In this document: in pieces, positions 8,994-17,542 of the stretch
Layout of the letters: each line of letters starts with the position of its first letter
Numbering within the stretch: position 1 is the first letter of the stretch
NCBI RefSeq assembly: GCF_026130545.1
Contig: NZ_JAMOIM010000016.1
Span: 99,443 to 163,442, forward strand
Length of the DNA: 64,000 nucleotides
Origin: Lichenifustis flavocetrariae
GTDB taxonomy: Bacteria; Pseudomonadota; Alphaproteobacteria; Rhizobiales; Beijerinckiaceae
Reading direction: 5' to 3'
The notes under the pieces: generated by a model
Told to the model about the DNA's origin: nothing
Database searches by the model: none
Seen by the model: the letters and a program-made list of their open reading frames with translations, nothing else
Made by a program: the position numbers and the translations under genes

Positions 8994-9989
8994 GTGCTTC
9001 GTTATCTGATCCGACGGTTCATGATCATGATCCCGACGCTGTTCTTCACCAGCGCGATCATCTTCACCGTGATCAACCTGTCGCCAACGGATTATTTCAG
9101 TAACTATGTGGCCGAACTCCAGGCTCAGGGTGAGAAAGCCGACATGAGCCGGGTCGAATTCCTGAAGCGGGAATATGGTTTCGACAAGCCACCGGTCGAA
9201 CGGTATTTTCTCTGGGTCGGCGGCCTTCTGCACGGGGATTATGGTTACTCATTCGAGTACCAATTGCCCGTCAAGGACGTGGTCGGCGACCGCCTCTATC
9301 TGACGATCCTGGTTTCCTTCTCGACCATCCTGTTCACATGGTTGATCGCATTCCCGATCGGGATCTATTCGGCAACGCACCAATATTCTTGGGCCGACTA
9401 TGGATTGACCACCCTGGGCCTGCTTGGCCTGGCCATTCCACACTTTCTTCTGGCACTGCTATTTATGTATTTCGCCAATGTGTGGTTCGGCCTCTCCATC
9501 GGAGGCCTGATGGACCCGCAATACCTCAATGCGTCAATGAGTTGGGGCAAAGTCAGGTCGGTGCTGGCGCATGTCTGGATTCCGGTCCTCATCATCGGAA
9601 CGGCCGGAACCGGGGCCATGATCCGGACCGTTCGGGCGAACCTTCTTGAAGAACTCCAGAAACAATATGTCACCACGGCGCGAGCCAAGGGGCTGCACCC
9701 CTTCCGGATATTGATCAAATATCCGCTGCGGCTGGCCATGAACTTCTTCATTTCGGACATCGGCAGCATTTTGCCTTCGGTCGTGTCAGGGGCAGAGCTT
9801 GTTGCGATCGTGTTGTCGCTACAAACGACAGGTCCTTTGCTCATCCACGCGCTGCAGACGCAGGATATGTATCTCGCCGGATCATTTCTGATGTTTTTGG
9901 CCACACTGACGATCGTCGGTGTTCTGATCTCCGACATTGCGCTGGCGTTTCTTGACCCACGCATTCGGCTGCAGGGAGGTGCCCGCTGA
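8994..9989 (+). CDS. ABC transporter permease, DppB/OppB type
   Basis: The protein has 331 residues and a GTG start at 8994, five bases after the binding-protein stop. The N-terminus LRYLIRRFMIMIPTLFFTSAIIF is the usual first membrane helix of DppB-type permeases. About five further helices follow. The EAA loop that contacts the ATPase reads TTARAKGLHPFRILIKYPLR. It forms the inner-membrane channel together with the downstream DppC-like permease; their genes overlap by one base (TGATG). The periplasmic segment after helix 1 is slightly longer than in DppB. Confidence 0.9.
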   Translation: MLRYLIRRFMIMIPTLFFTSAIIFTVINLSPTDYFSNYVAELQAQGEKADMSRVEFLKREYGFDKPPVERYFLWVGGLLHGDYGYSFEYQLPVKDVVGDRLYLTILVSFSTILFTWLIAFPIGIYSATHQYSWADYGLTTLGLLGLAIPHFLLALLFMYFANVWFGLSIGGLMDPQYLNASMSWGKVRSVLAHVWIPVLIIGTAGTGAMIRTVRANLLEELQKQYVTTARAKGLHPFRILIKYPLRLAMNFFISDIGSILPSVVSGAELVAIVLSLQTTGPLLIHALQTQDMYLAGSFLMFLATLTIVGVLISDIALAFLDPRIRLQGGAR

Positions 9990-11161
9990 TGAATGCTCTT
10001 CCCCCCTCCTCGGGCAAGCTTGTTCACTATGTCTCGGATGCGCCATTCGACGTCCAGTCGGTCAAACGGCTGACCCCTGAGCAGGAGCGGGTCTACCTCG
10101 CCTCGCAGTGGCGCTTGATGTGGTGGAAGTTCAAACGTCACCGACTAGCCGTGGTGGCGAGCCTGGTTCTCCTGGTGCTGTACGGGACCATCCCGTTTTC
10201 TGAATTCCTGGCGCCCTACAACGGGTCGACCCGCAACACGGATTTCATCCGGTCACCGCCACAGAAGATGCATCTCTTCCACGACGGGCAATTCGTCGGG
10301 CCGTTCGTCTATGGCAAGGACTATCGGTTGAACATGACCGACCTTAAGCGGGACTATACGGTCAATCATGCCAATCTGCAGCGCATCCGGTTCTTCTGCC
10401 ATGGAGACCCCTACCAGTTCTGGGGCCTTGTTCCCGCCGACGTCCACCTCATGTGCCCCGCCGATGGTGGCACGTTATTCTTGCTGGGAAGCGACCGCCT
10501 GGGACGGGATGTCCTTTCGCGTATGGTTTACGGCGCCCGCATCTCACTCACGGTCGGCCTCATCGGGATCTCCATCTCATTCCTGCTTGGCATCACGATC
10601 GGCGGATTGGCCGGCTACTACGGCGGCTGGTTTGATCTTCTGAGCCAACGCGCCATCGAGATCGTGCATTCGATTCCGCACATCCCCCTCTGGCTGGCGC
10701 TTGCGGCGGTGATGCCCGTGACCTGGAGTCCGATGCTGGTCTATTTCGGCATCACGGTCATTCTCGGGCTGATGGACTGGACCGGGCTGGCCCGCGCCGT
10801 CAGGGCAAAGCTCTTGTCGCTCCGGGAGGAGGATTATGTCCTGGCAGCGCGCCTCATGGGCGCGGGAACCCCGCGTGTGTTGTTTCGACACCTGCTTCCG
10901 GGATTTATCAGTCACCTCATCGCGTCTGCGACCATCACGATTCCAAGTATGATCTTGGGTGAGACCGCGTTGAGCTTTCTGGGACTCGGCCTGCGGCCAC
11001 CCGTCATCTCCTGGGGTGTGATGCTGAACGAAGCCCAAAACATGAATGTCGTGGCGCTGTATCCCTGGCTCATGCTGCCGGTCGTGCCCGTGATCCTGGT
11101 GATTCTGACCTTCAACTTTCTCGGTGATGGTCTTCGGGATGCGGCGGATCCGTATAACTGA
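9989..11161 (+). CDS. ABC transporter permease, DppC/OppC type
   Basis: The protein has 390 residues. The N-terminus has a cytoplasmic tail and one helix (LAVVASLVLLVLYGTI), then a periplasmic stretch of about 110 residues. The family motif LGSDRLGRDVLSRMVYGARI follows, then five helices. The EAA loop reads AARLMGAGTPRVLFRHLLPG. It is longer than DppC (about 300 residues) because of the periplasmic insertion, which fits the oversized binding protein of this system. It is the second permease of the importer. A glycosyltransferase gene begins only 13 bases downstream, so transport and glycan genes probably share a transcript. Confidence 0.9.
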   Translation: MNALPPSSGKLVHYVSDAPFDVQSVKRLTPEQERVYLASQWRLMWWKFKRHRLAVVASLVLLVLYGTIPFSEFLAPYNGSTRNTDFIRSPPQKMHLFHDGQFVGPFVYGKDYRLNMTDLKRDYTVNHANLQRIRFFCHGDPYQFWGLVPADVHLMCPADGGTLFLLGSDRLGRDVLSRMVYGARISLTVGLIGISISFLLGITIGGLAGYYGGWFDLLSQRAIEIVHSIPHIPLWLALAAVMPVTWSPMLVYFGITVILGLMDWTGLARAVRAKLLSLREEDYVLAARLMGAGTPRVLFRHLLPGFISHLIASATITIPSMILGETALSFLGLGLRPPVISWGVMLNEAQNMNVVALYPWLMLPVVPVILVILTFNFLGDGLRDAADPYN

Positions 11162-11173
11162 CGGATCCAAAAC

Positions 11174-12274
11174 TTGCGGATTGCGTTCTTCGCGCCTTTG
11201 AAGTCGCCTGACCACCCAGTTCCCTCGGGAGATCGAGCCATGGCCCGCGCCTTGATGCGAGCACTGAGCTCGAAAGGCCATGAAGTTGCGCTTGTGTCCG
11301 ATCTGCGGCTTTTTCTCGGGAGCCCTGATGCCGATCGCCAATCGGCATTGACCCTGACTGCCCAGAAGGAAGTCGATCGGATTTCGCAATGTTGGGGCAG
11401 GACGTCTCGGCCCGAGCTTTGGTTCACCTATCATAATCATTACAAAGCGCCGGACCTGCTCGGTCCTCGGCTCTGCGGTCGCTTCAATATCCCCTATGTG
11501 GTTGCCGAGGCGAGTTACGCGCCTCGGCGGACACAAGAGTGGACGACGTGGCATCAGGCAGCCGAAGAGGCAATCCGGATGGCCGACGTCCATGTCTGCT
11601 TCACGGCACGCGATCGAGCGGGGATTGCGAGCCTGGTGCGGCCGACTGCGACCATCCTCGATCTGCCGCCTTTCATCGATGTCGCGGATGTCTCGGTTCC
11701 GGAGCGCCGCGATGGTCGCCCGGTTCGATTGATCGCGGTGGCGATGATGCGGGCGGGCGACAAGCTTGCCAGCTACCGCTTGCTGGCCGAGTCGCTCAGG
11801 CTCATCGCCGGGCGAGACTGGCACCTCGATATTGTCGGCGATGGTCCGGCTCGCCCCGATGTCGTGGCCGCATTCTCGCGCGTGCCGCCGTATCGCGTCA
11901 CGTGGCACGGCGCGGTTTCGGGTCCGGAGGTGCTGGATCGCTTGATGAAAGCCGATGTCTTCGTCTGGCCGGGATTTGGTGAGGCCTTCGGTTTGGCTTA
12001 CCTGGAAGCTCAGGCTGCGGGGCTACCTGTCGTGGGGCTCGACACGGCTGGCGTGTCAAGCGTTGTCAGATCCGACCAAACCGGGATCCTGGTCACCGGT
12101 TCGACGCCCGCCATCTACGCGGCAGCGATCGAACGGCTTGTGGACAATGCGGATCAACGCCTGCGCCTCGGGAGAGCCGCTGCCCAATTCGTCAGGACGG
12201 AACGGACACTCGATATTGCGGCCGCCGCCTTGGACCGCACTTTGAGAGCCGCAGTGGATAGGCACAATGCTTGA
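11174..12274 (+). CDS. glycosyltransferase, GT-B fold (GT4-like)
   Basis: The protein has 366 residues. The start is TTG at 11174 (LRIAFFAPLKSPDHPVPSGD), since the N-terminal beta strand begins immediately and no ATG fits. The C-terminal domain carries the retaining-GT nucleotide-sugar motif EAFGLAYLEAQAAGLPVVG (E-x7-E, around residues 272-280). It would transfer a sugar from a nucleotide donor to an unknown acceptor in the cytoplasm or at the inner membrane. It overlaps the next gene by 8 bases. Together with the deacetylase-like gene and the convergent glycosyltransferases it points to a surface or secreted glycan locus. Confidence 0.82.
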   Translation: MRIAFFAPLKSPDHPVPSGDRAMARALMRALSSKGHEVALVSDLRLFLGSPDADRQSALTLTAQKEVDRISQCWGRTSRPELWFTYHNHYKAPDLLGPRLCGRFNIPYVVAEASYAPRRTQEWTTWHQAAEEAIRMADVHVCFTARDRAGIASLVRPTATILDLPPFIDVADVSVPERRDGRPVRLIAVAMMRAGDKLASYRLLAESLRLIAGRDWHLDIVGDGPARPDVVAAFSRVPPYRVTWHGAVSGPEVLDRLMKADVFVWPGFGEAFGLAYLEAQAAGLPVVGLDTAGVSSVVRSDQTGILVTGSTPAIYAAAIERLVDNADQRLRLGRAAAQFVRTERTLDIAAAALDRTLRAAVDRHNA

Positions 12275-13043
12275 TCGGTGGGCGCCTGTCTCCGCCGCCC
12301 TCGATCGTGCGGCCGAAAGCGGTCGAACCATCGAGGTTTGGCTGCGCGATGACGATGCCGTCAGTTCGACCGCGGCCCTTGACCGACTGGCTGCACTCGC
12401 GCGGAGCAGACAGCTGCCCGTCTTGCTGGCCGTTATTCCACAACGGGCCGATTGGAACCTGGCGGACTTCATCGCAGCCGAACCCTTGTTTACACCCACC
12501 CAGCATGGGTTCTCCCACACCAATCATGCCCGCGCCGGGGAGCGCGCCTGCGAAATGGGCGGTGATCGTCCGCTGACCTCCGTTCTCGACGATGTCATGC
12601 GGGGTCGCGACAAGCTCGCAGCGCTGTTTGGGCGACGGCACGCGCACATTCTCGTGCCGCCCTGGAACAGAGTCGATCCTGCCCTGCTGCCCCACCTGCC
12701 CGACGCCAGGTTCTGCGCTCTGTCGACCTTTGCGGACGCGCATGCCGGCAACCGCGACTTACCCGTATTGAACAGCACCCTGGACATCATCGACTGGCGC
12801 AACGGGCGACGCTGCCACGCCGAGGCAAAGCTCGTGCAACGTCTGAGCGACCTTATCGATCGACCGGAGCCGATCGGCATCCTGACCCATCATCTGGTCC
12901 ATGATGACGAAGCGTGGCAATTTCTTGATCACGCCTTTGGGTGGCTTGCCAGTCACGGCTCGGTGCGCCTCACCTCGGCCGACGCGATCCTGGCACGCAG
13001 AGCCGTTGCCGCAGACGTTGTTTCGCGGCCTCCCGAGATTTGA
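12267..13043 (+). CDS. polysaccharide deacetylase-like protein (NodB-homology superfamily)
   Basis: The protein has 258 residues. The strand VWLRDDDAVS (around residues 24-33) supplies the metal-binding aspartates of the carbohydrate esterase 4 fold. QHGFSHTNH supplies the two-histidine motif. VPPWNRVDPALLPHL matches the R-S-P-like motif region, and GILTHHLVHDDEAW matches the C-terminal histidine region. It probably deacylates a sugar, perhaps of the product made by the overlapping upstream glycosyltransferase. No signal peptide is seen, so a cytoplasmic substrate is likely. It ends 20 bases before a convergent gene. Confidence 0.75.
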   Translation: MLDRWAPVSAALDRAAESGRTIEVWLRDDDAVSSTAALDRLAALARSRQLPVLLAVIPQRADWNLADFIAAEPLFTPTQHGFSHTNHARAGERACEMGGDRPLTSVLDDVMRGRDKLAALFGRRHAHILVPPWNRVDPALLPHLPDARFCALSTFADAHAGNRDLPVLNSTLDIIDWRNGRRCHAEAKLVQRLSDLIDRPEPIGILTHHLVHDDEAWQFLDHAFGWLASHGSVRLTSADAILARRAVAADVVSRPPEI

Positions 13044-13063
13044 CGCCGCCTCATTCCTTCGCG

Positions 13064-13525
13064 TCAATGCGCCTTGGCAAGGCGTTGCGCCTCGGCCAAA
13101 GCATGGTTGGTGCGCTCGAGACGGCTCGCCAGAACGCGCATGATCGCTATGCTCATTTCCGGGAAACTTCGAAGCAGTCCCATCAATTGCGCTTTGCCGA
13201 TCGCAAGCGTCTCACAGCGCGAGGTGGCTCGAACGGTCGCGGTGCGGGGTGTGTCGCAGAGGATCGCGATGTCTCCCACGAAGTCATTGCGCCCGACGCT
13301 CGCGACCCGGATATCGTATTCACCGGCTCGCACGAAAACGTCCGCTTCTCCCTTGACGATGACATAGGCCTGCTCGCCGCGCTCGCCTTCCTTGCACAGG
13401 GTCTGGCCCTCATCGAACACGAGCCGCTGTGAGGCGAAGGCCAGCAATTTGAGCTTGGCGGCATCGACCGACGCGAAAATGGGAACTCCACGCAGAACCT
13501 CGACATCTTCCTTGAACGCGTTCAC
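13064..13525 (-). CDS. stand-alone cyclic nucleotide-binding domain protein
   Basis: The protein has about 153 residues from a GTG at 13525, preceded by AGGGGG. It is a single cNMP-binding (Crp-type) beta-roll: VPIFASVD, GEQAYVIVKGEADVFV, and the phosphate-binding-cassette region VGRNDFVGDIAILCDTPRTATVRA. The C-terminal helix ends soon after, so there is no helix-turn-helix and it is not a Crp/Fnr transcription factor. It lies 22 bases downstream of the degenerate ABC protein on the same strand, so it may sense a ligand for that complex. The cassette reads GDIAILCDTPRTATV, close to the canonical GE-x-A-L-x(5)-R-A-A-T with E replaced by D. Confidence 0.85.
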   Translation of the reverse strand: MNAFKEDVEVLRGVPIFASVDAAKLKLLAFASQRLVFDEGQTLCKEGERGEQAYVIVKGEADVFVRAGEYDIRVASVGRNDFVGDIAILCDTPRTATVRATSRCETLAIGKAQLMGLLRSFPEMSIAIMRVLASRLERTNHALAEAQRLAKAH

Positions 13526-13565
13526 GAGTTCCCCCTGCCCCACACAGTGTCCGGCCCGATCTGCC

Positions 13566-16277
13566 TCAGGCCGGGATTTTCAGCGCTTCTTGCCGCTCCG
13601 AAGCGTCTTCTCGATCGTCCAGATGATGATGATCGTCCGAAACCACCCGCCCGTCTTCCATGTGAACGATACGATCGAAGTGGTCGGCCAATTGCGGGTT
13701 TTCCAGGTTCCACAAAACCCCGAACCCTTGCCCACCATCCTCCGGCTTGCCGAGTCCTAAAATACGATCGAGGATCGCAGTCTGCCCGTGCACATCGAGC
13801 TGCGAGAGGCCTCGATGAACGAGTAGGAAGTCGGGACGGCGGAGAAGAGCTCGGGCCATCGCGAGCTTCTGTCGCTGGCTCCCGGTCAAACGCTTCCCAC
13901 CCGAACCAATGTTGAAGCTGAGGCCCGCTTCGAACACGGCAGGTCGAAGACCACGTTCCTCGATGACCTCATGCAACAACACGCCAATCCGATATTCAGC
14001 CTCGGCGATCCCGAAAGCGACGCGGCCCATCAGCACGTTGTCCTTGACAGAGGCCGCGACAATATAAACGTCCGGGTGAAAGAAGGCGATTTTGTCCTGC
14101 TCGTCGCCGAGCGCCTGATGAAAGGCTTTGCGTGCCAAGACGAGTTTTCCGATCAGCGCGTCGTCCAGGAGGCCGAGGCGATCGCGCGGCTCGATATAGT
14201 TGAAGGCAAGGTCGAGAAAGATCGCCTGATCCCCTGGAATGGCATTGCGCAACGGCTTGGAGCCGACCCGCTTCAGGGCGGCCTGATAGTCGGGGAATTG
14301 CTCAGGTGTCATGAGGCTGAGTTGCTCGAACAGGGGATTGTCCGCCTCGAGGCCTTCAAAAAGTTCCATAATGGTCGACGCAATTGCGCGGCCCATGCCG
14401 AACAACGTGTCGTCGAGACGGAGATCGGCCAGGATTTTGCGCATTTCGGTGTTGGAACCGAGGCGCCTGAGTTCATACGCCTCGTTGATCGGCATGCCGA
14501 AGATCAGATTCTCCCCGATCGACGCCTGGACATTGTAGCGCTCGGGATCGAATGGCTCGATCAGATGCACCGTCCCGGTTTCCTCCAACTTCTGGCGGAA
14601 CGAAGCACGTGCCTCGACAAAAGCCTGCTCCTGTTCTGAGGTGGGCTCTGCCAAGGTCCGGTTCAATCCGAACCCCACGACCTCGGCCTCCAGATCCACA
14701 ACTTGCAAGGTCGCCTGCAGGCGCTCGTTGATGTCCTCGGGTCCCGTGGCGCCGGCTGCCTCGTAGTCGACCCAGTCGGCCTCGAAATCCAGGCTGTTGC
14801 TTCCCGACTTGATGATTTTATGCCGCTGGCTTCCCTCACTCGGCCGCAAGACCTTGTGGCGCAGTCCGTATAGGAGGGCGTCCGTGATGGTCGATTGCGC
14901 GAAGAACGGCTCGGCGCCGACGAAGGAGATCCGGCGGCCCGTGACCGCCGTCGGCCAATCACGAAGATCACGTCCCGCCAGCAGCACCCGCCCGGCATCG
15001 GGCGACACAAGCCGGGCCAGGACTTCGATCAACGTCTCGCCACCGCTTGTCGCATTGCCATCGATCGCCGTGAACTCGCTGAGCTTGATCGCGAGGGAGA
15101 GGTTGTCGAGGAGACGGCTGCTGGCCGTGTCGATCACGGTGAGACCGCTCGCGACGATATCGCCTGACAGGTGGGGAACCGGGCCGTCGAAGTCGGAGGG
15201 CGGTAGGAGCTCCAGACTGGGATCGACGGAGAATTGCTCGATGACCTGGGTGTATTTCACCTCGACGTCGAGTCGCTGCTGATCCCAGTCGATCAGATCC
15301 TTCACCGGCGAAGGCAGGTCTTTGTAGGCGGAAATGACGGCGACAAGCTGCCCGATGTTCAGGTGCCCGCCGATGGCCAGCAATCCCCCCACCATGTAGA
15401 ACAGGAACGGCGTGATCTGCGCGAGTAGGTTATTGAGAAATTTGACGAAAAACTTCCACTGATACAGCGCGAACCGGATGCCGAAGATGGTGGTCAAGCG
15501 ATTGGCGATATCGGCCCGATGGTAATTGGACACGTCGTTCGTCAAAATATTCGGCATATCGTCGATGATCTCGCCGATGCGCCCCGCGAGAGACCGGGAG
15601 GTCAGCTGCCGCTGGCGGCCGAGAACCAATTGCTTGCGCCGCAATCGCGGAATGACGACGCCCTGGACGGCCAATAGGGCGAGCGCGATCAACCCCAGCA
15701 TGAAATTCTGTGTCAGGATGAAAATCAGGGCCGTGATGATTTGACCGCCGAGGAAGACCGGCTGGACGAAGGCGTCGCCAATGAAGCCACCGAGGGGCTC
15801 GACCTCGTCCTTGATCATGGTTGCGATTTCGGCCGGCTTCACCCGGCGGTGCTCCGAGGGTGGAAAGCGCAGGACGCGGTCGACGAGGTCGTACCGCAAT
15901 TGCTGCAGCATCCGCTCGCCGAGCCGGCCCTTGTAGGTGTTGATGTAGAACTTGAAGAGGCCGTTGATGATGACGAGCGCCAGGAAGGCGGCGCTCAAGA
16001 CGCTGAGCGACCAGATCCGGTTCAGATCCCAGCCATGTAAAACCTCAAGGAAGCCTTGCTCGCTGATCGACGAGGGCACCGGGATCTTGACCTGGAAATA
16101 ATGCTGCGTATCGGTCGCGCGCTCAAAGCCCTTGGCCTGAATCGGCCCATTGACGATATATTTGGGCAGATCCAGCATGACATAGTTGAACGGCATCGAC
16201 GCCAGGATGACGAACAAAATCCATAGCTGCTCGCGTCGTGTTTGCTGCCAGATATAGCGAAACAGACTGGCTTCCAT
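13566..16277 (-). CDS. ABC exporter-like membrane protein with a degenerate, expanded nucleotide-binding domain
   Basis: The protein has 903 residues. Residues 1-330 form an ABC type 1 exporter membrane domain (helices near 17-37, 92-112, 170-208 and 280-305). The C-terminal part follows an ABC ATPase outline, but the active-site positions are changed. The Walker A site is GNATSGGET (407-415) with E in place of Lys. Walker B is DFLLVHRGLSQ (816-826) with H and R in place of Asp-Glu. The H-loop His is replaced in LWNLENPQLADHFD. The signature is LTGSQ (797-801). About 300 extra residues lie between Q-loop and signature and contain further Q-loop-like segments. It is probably a non-hydrolysing scaffold or a partner of another ATPase. 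Its neighbours are glycosyltransferases and a cNMP-binding protein. Confidence 0.8.
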   Translation of the reverse strand: MEASLFRYIWQQTRREQLWILFVILASMPFNYVMLDLPKYIVNGPIQAKGFERATDTQHYFQVKIPVPSSISEQGFLEVLHGWDLNRIWSLSVLSAAFLALVIINGLFKFYINTYKGRLGERMLQQLRYDLVDRVLRFPPSEHRRVKPAEIATMIKDEVEPLGGFIGDAFVQPVFLGGQIITALIFILTQNFMLGLIALALLAVQGVVIPRLRRKQLVLGRQRQLTSRSLAGRIGEIIDDMPNILTNDVSNYHRADIANRLTTIFGIRFALYQWKFFVKFLNNLLAQITPFLFYMVGGLLAIGGHLNIGQLVAVISAYKDLPSPVKDLIDWDQQRLDVEVKYTQVIEQFSVDPSLELLPPSDFDGPVPHLSGDIVASGLTVIDTASSRLLDNLSLAIKLSEFTAIDGNATSGGETLIEVLARLVSPDAGRVLLAGRDLRDWPTAVTGRRISFVGAEPFFAQSTITDALLYGLRHKVLRPSEGSQRHKIIKSGSNSLDFEADWVDYEAAGATGPEDINERLQATLQVVDLEAEVVGFGLNRTLAEPTSEQEQAFVEARASFRQKLEETGTVHLIEPFDPERYNVQASIGENLIFGMPINEAYELRRLGSNTEMRKILADLRLDDTLFGMGRAIASTIMELFEGLEADNPLFEQLSLMTPEQFPDYQAALKRVGSKPLRNAIPGDQAIFLDLAFNYIEPRDRLGLLDDALIGKLVLARKAFHQALGDEQDKIAFFHPDVYIVAASVKDNVLMGRVAFGIAEAEYRIGVLLHEVIEERGLRPAVFEAGLSFNIGSGGKRLTGSQRQKLAMARALLRRPDFLLVHRGLSQLDVHGQTAILDRILGLGKPEDGGQGFGVLWNLENPQLADHFDRIVHMEDGRVVSDDHHHLDDREDASERQEALKIPA

Positions 16278-16378
16278 TGCCGATTCAAGCTCCTGCCGGC
16301 ATGAGCAATGCCGGCCTCTCGATAATACAGCGGGTCCGATTCAATGCAAAACGGCGCCCGATCGGGCAGCGATGCCTG

Positions 16379-17542
16379 TCAGCGGGCCCGGATGGCCCGC
16401 CTGAGGATATCGGATGTGTGACGAGCCCCTTCCACATCCAAGATCGGGCGGTCGACCGAAGTCTCAAGCGCCTGATCGATCGCTTGGGCGAGCCTGACGG
16501 GTGAAAGGGCGCTCTCTTCCACGATCACGGCGCGTTTTCGTTGGACCAGAAGTTCGGCTCGAACCGTCTGTTCGGTTTCCCCATTCGCGCCATAAGGGAC
16601 CAACACGGCGCGGCATCCCGCCACAAGGATGTCTGCGACCGTATTATATCCCGCCTGAGACACGGAGACTGCAGCCGTGCTCAGCACGGCTGCGAGATCG
16701 GAAGCAAAGGGCGCGACCGTCACACCCGCTCCGGCGGCACGTTCGACCTCGTGGCGCCGCGCAGCAGGCAGATTAGGGCCGGTGAGAAACAGCCAAGGCC
16801 GTCCCGCCAACCGTGTCAAAGGGCGAGCCCCAAGCCCGGCACGAAGGAGCGACTCGCCGACCGCTCCCCCACCCACCGAAACCACAACGTCGAACCGGCC
16901 GTGCGCTCCGAGCGCGACGTTCGGCGGCTTGGGCGCGACGAGCCCGGTATAGGCCATCTTTGCCGCAAAGGTCCCGGCCGCGGGGAAACTCCGATCGAGC
17001 CGCACGAAGGATGGATCACCATGCACCAGGACGAGGTCGAAGTAGCTCTCGATAAGATCCAACGTCTCGTCGATGCGCTCGGGACGGCGGTTTTCCTGCA
17101 CGATGTCACGCACTGAGCTCGCGATCAGCGGCGGGGTGTCCTGGGCCTTTGCGGCTTCAAGCAACGGCAACAATTCGAATCGCATCTGCCGTCGACCGAA
17201 CGGGAAAGCCTCGATCAGGAGAACGTCGGGGCGACACCGAGCGACGTGAGCGAGCAGCAGGTCGCGCCGCGCATGCTGGGCATCGGCGTCGAACGGGCGA
17301 CCGTCCGGATGAACGAGAGCCGACATCCCGGCAGCTCCCGCGCTGACGGGGGGCAGTTGAACGATCGTGGCGCGCCCGGCATCCAACCCCGCGGGCACGA
17401 CTCCGCCGGCGAGGACATCCACCGACCATCCATCCTCGTCCAGCGCGGCCGCAATCCGAAAGGCACGGGCGAGATGACCCACGCCCAGCAGATGCTGCAC
17501 ATAAAAGACCACGCGCGGCGTTTCTCGGTGAGGCTCAAGCAT
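16379..17542 (-). CDS. glycosyltransferase, GT28/MurG-like
   Basis: The protein has 387 residues. The N-terminal VVFYVQHLLGVGHLARAFRI gives the GxGHLxR loop of MurG-like enzymes. The C-terminal domain has VVVSVGGGAVGESLL and VSQAGYNTVADILVAGCRAVLVP, the UDP-sugar-binding region. It is related to the gene at 18.8 kb, which shares the GHL-R and GYNT motifs, so the two are probably ancient paralogues. I chose the ATG at 17542, which overlaps the upstream stop by 8 bases; an ATG at 17566 is possible. The acceptor is unknown. Confidence 0.8.
   Translation of the reverse strand: MLEPHRETPRVVFYVQHLLGVGHLARAFRIAAALDEDGWSVDVLAGGVVPAGLDAGRATIVQLPPVSAGAAGMSALVHPDGRPFDADAQHARRDLLLAHVARCRPDVLLIEAFPFGRRQMRFELLPLLEAAKAQDTPPLIASSVRDIVQENRRPERIDETLDLIESYFDLVLVHGDPSFVRLDRSFPAAGTFAAKMAYTGLVAPKPPNVALGAHGRFDVVVSVGGGAVGESLLRAGLGARPLTRLAGRPWLFLTGPNLPAARRHEVERAAGAGVTVAPFASDLAAVLSTAAVSVSQAGYNTVADILVAGCRAVLVPYGANGETEQTVRAELLVQRKRAVIVEESALSPVRLAQAIDQALETSVDRPILDVEGARHTSDILRRAIRAR

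Noticed and set aside
5178..11161. Assignment as the YejABEF microcin C/peptide importer
   Set aside because: The fused ATPase and long binding protein resemble Yej in size, but the gene order and permease N-termini look like a generic Dpp/Opp system.
10577..11908. A 443-codon minus-strand frame across the DppC permease and glycosyltransferase
   Set aside because: Very high in Arg/His/Pro, no motifs, antisense to two supported genes.
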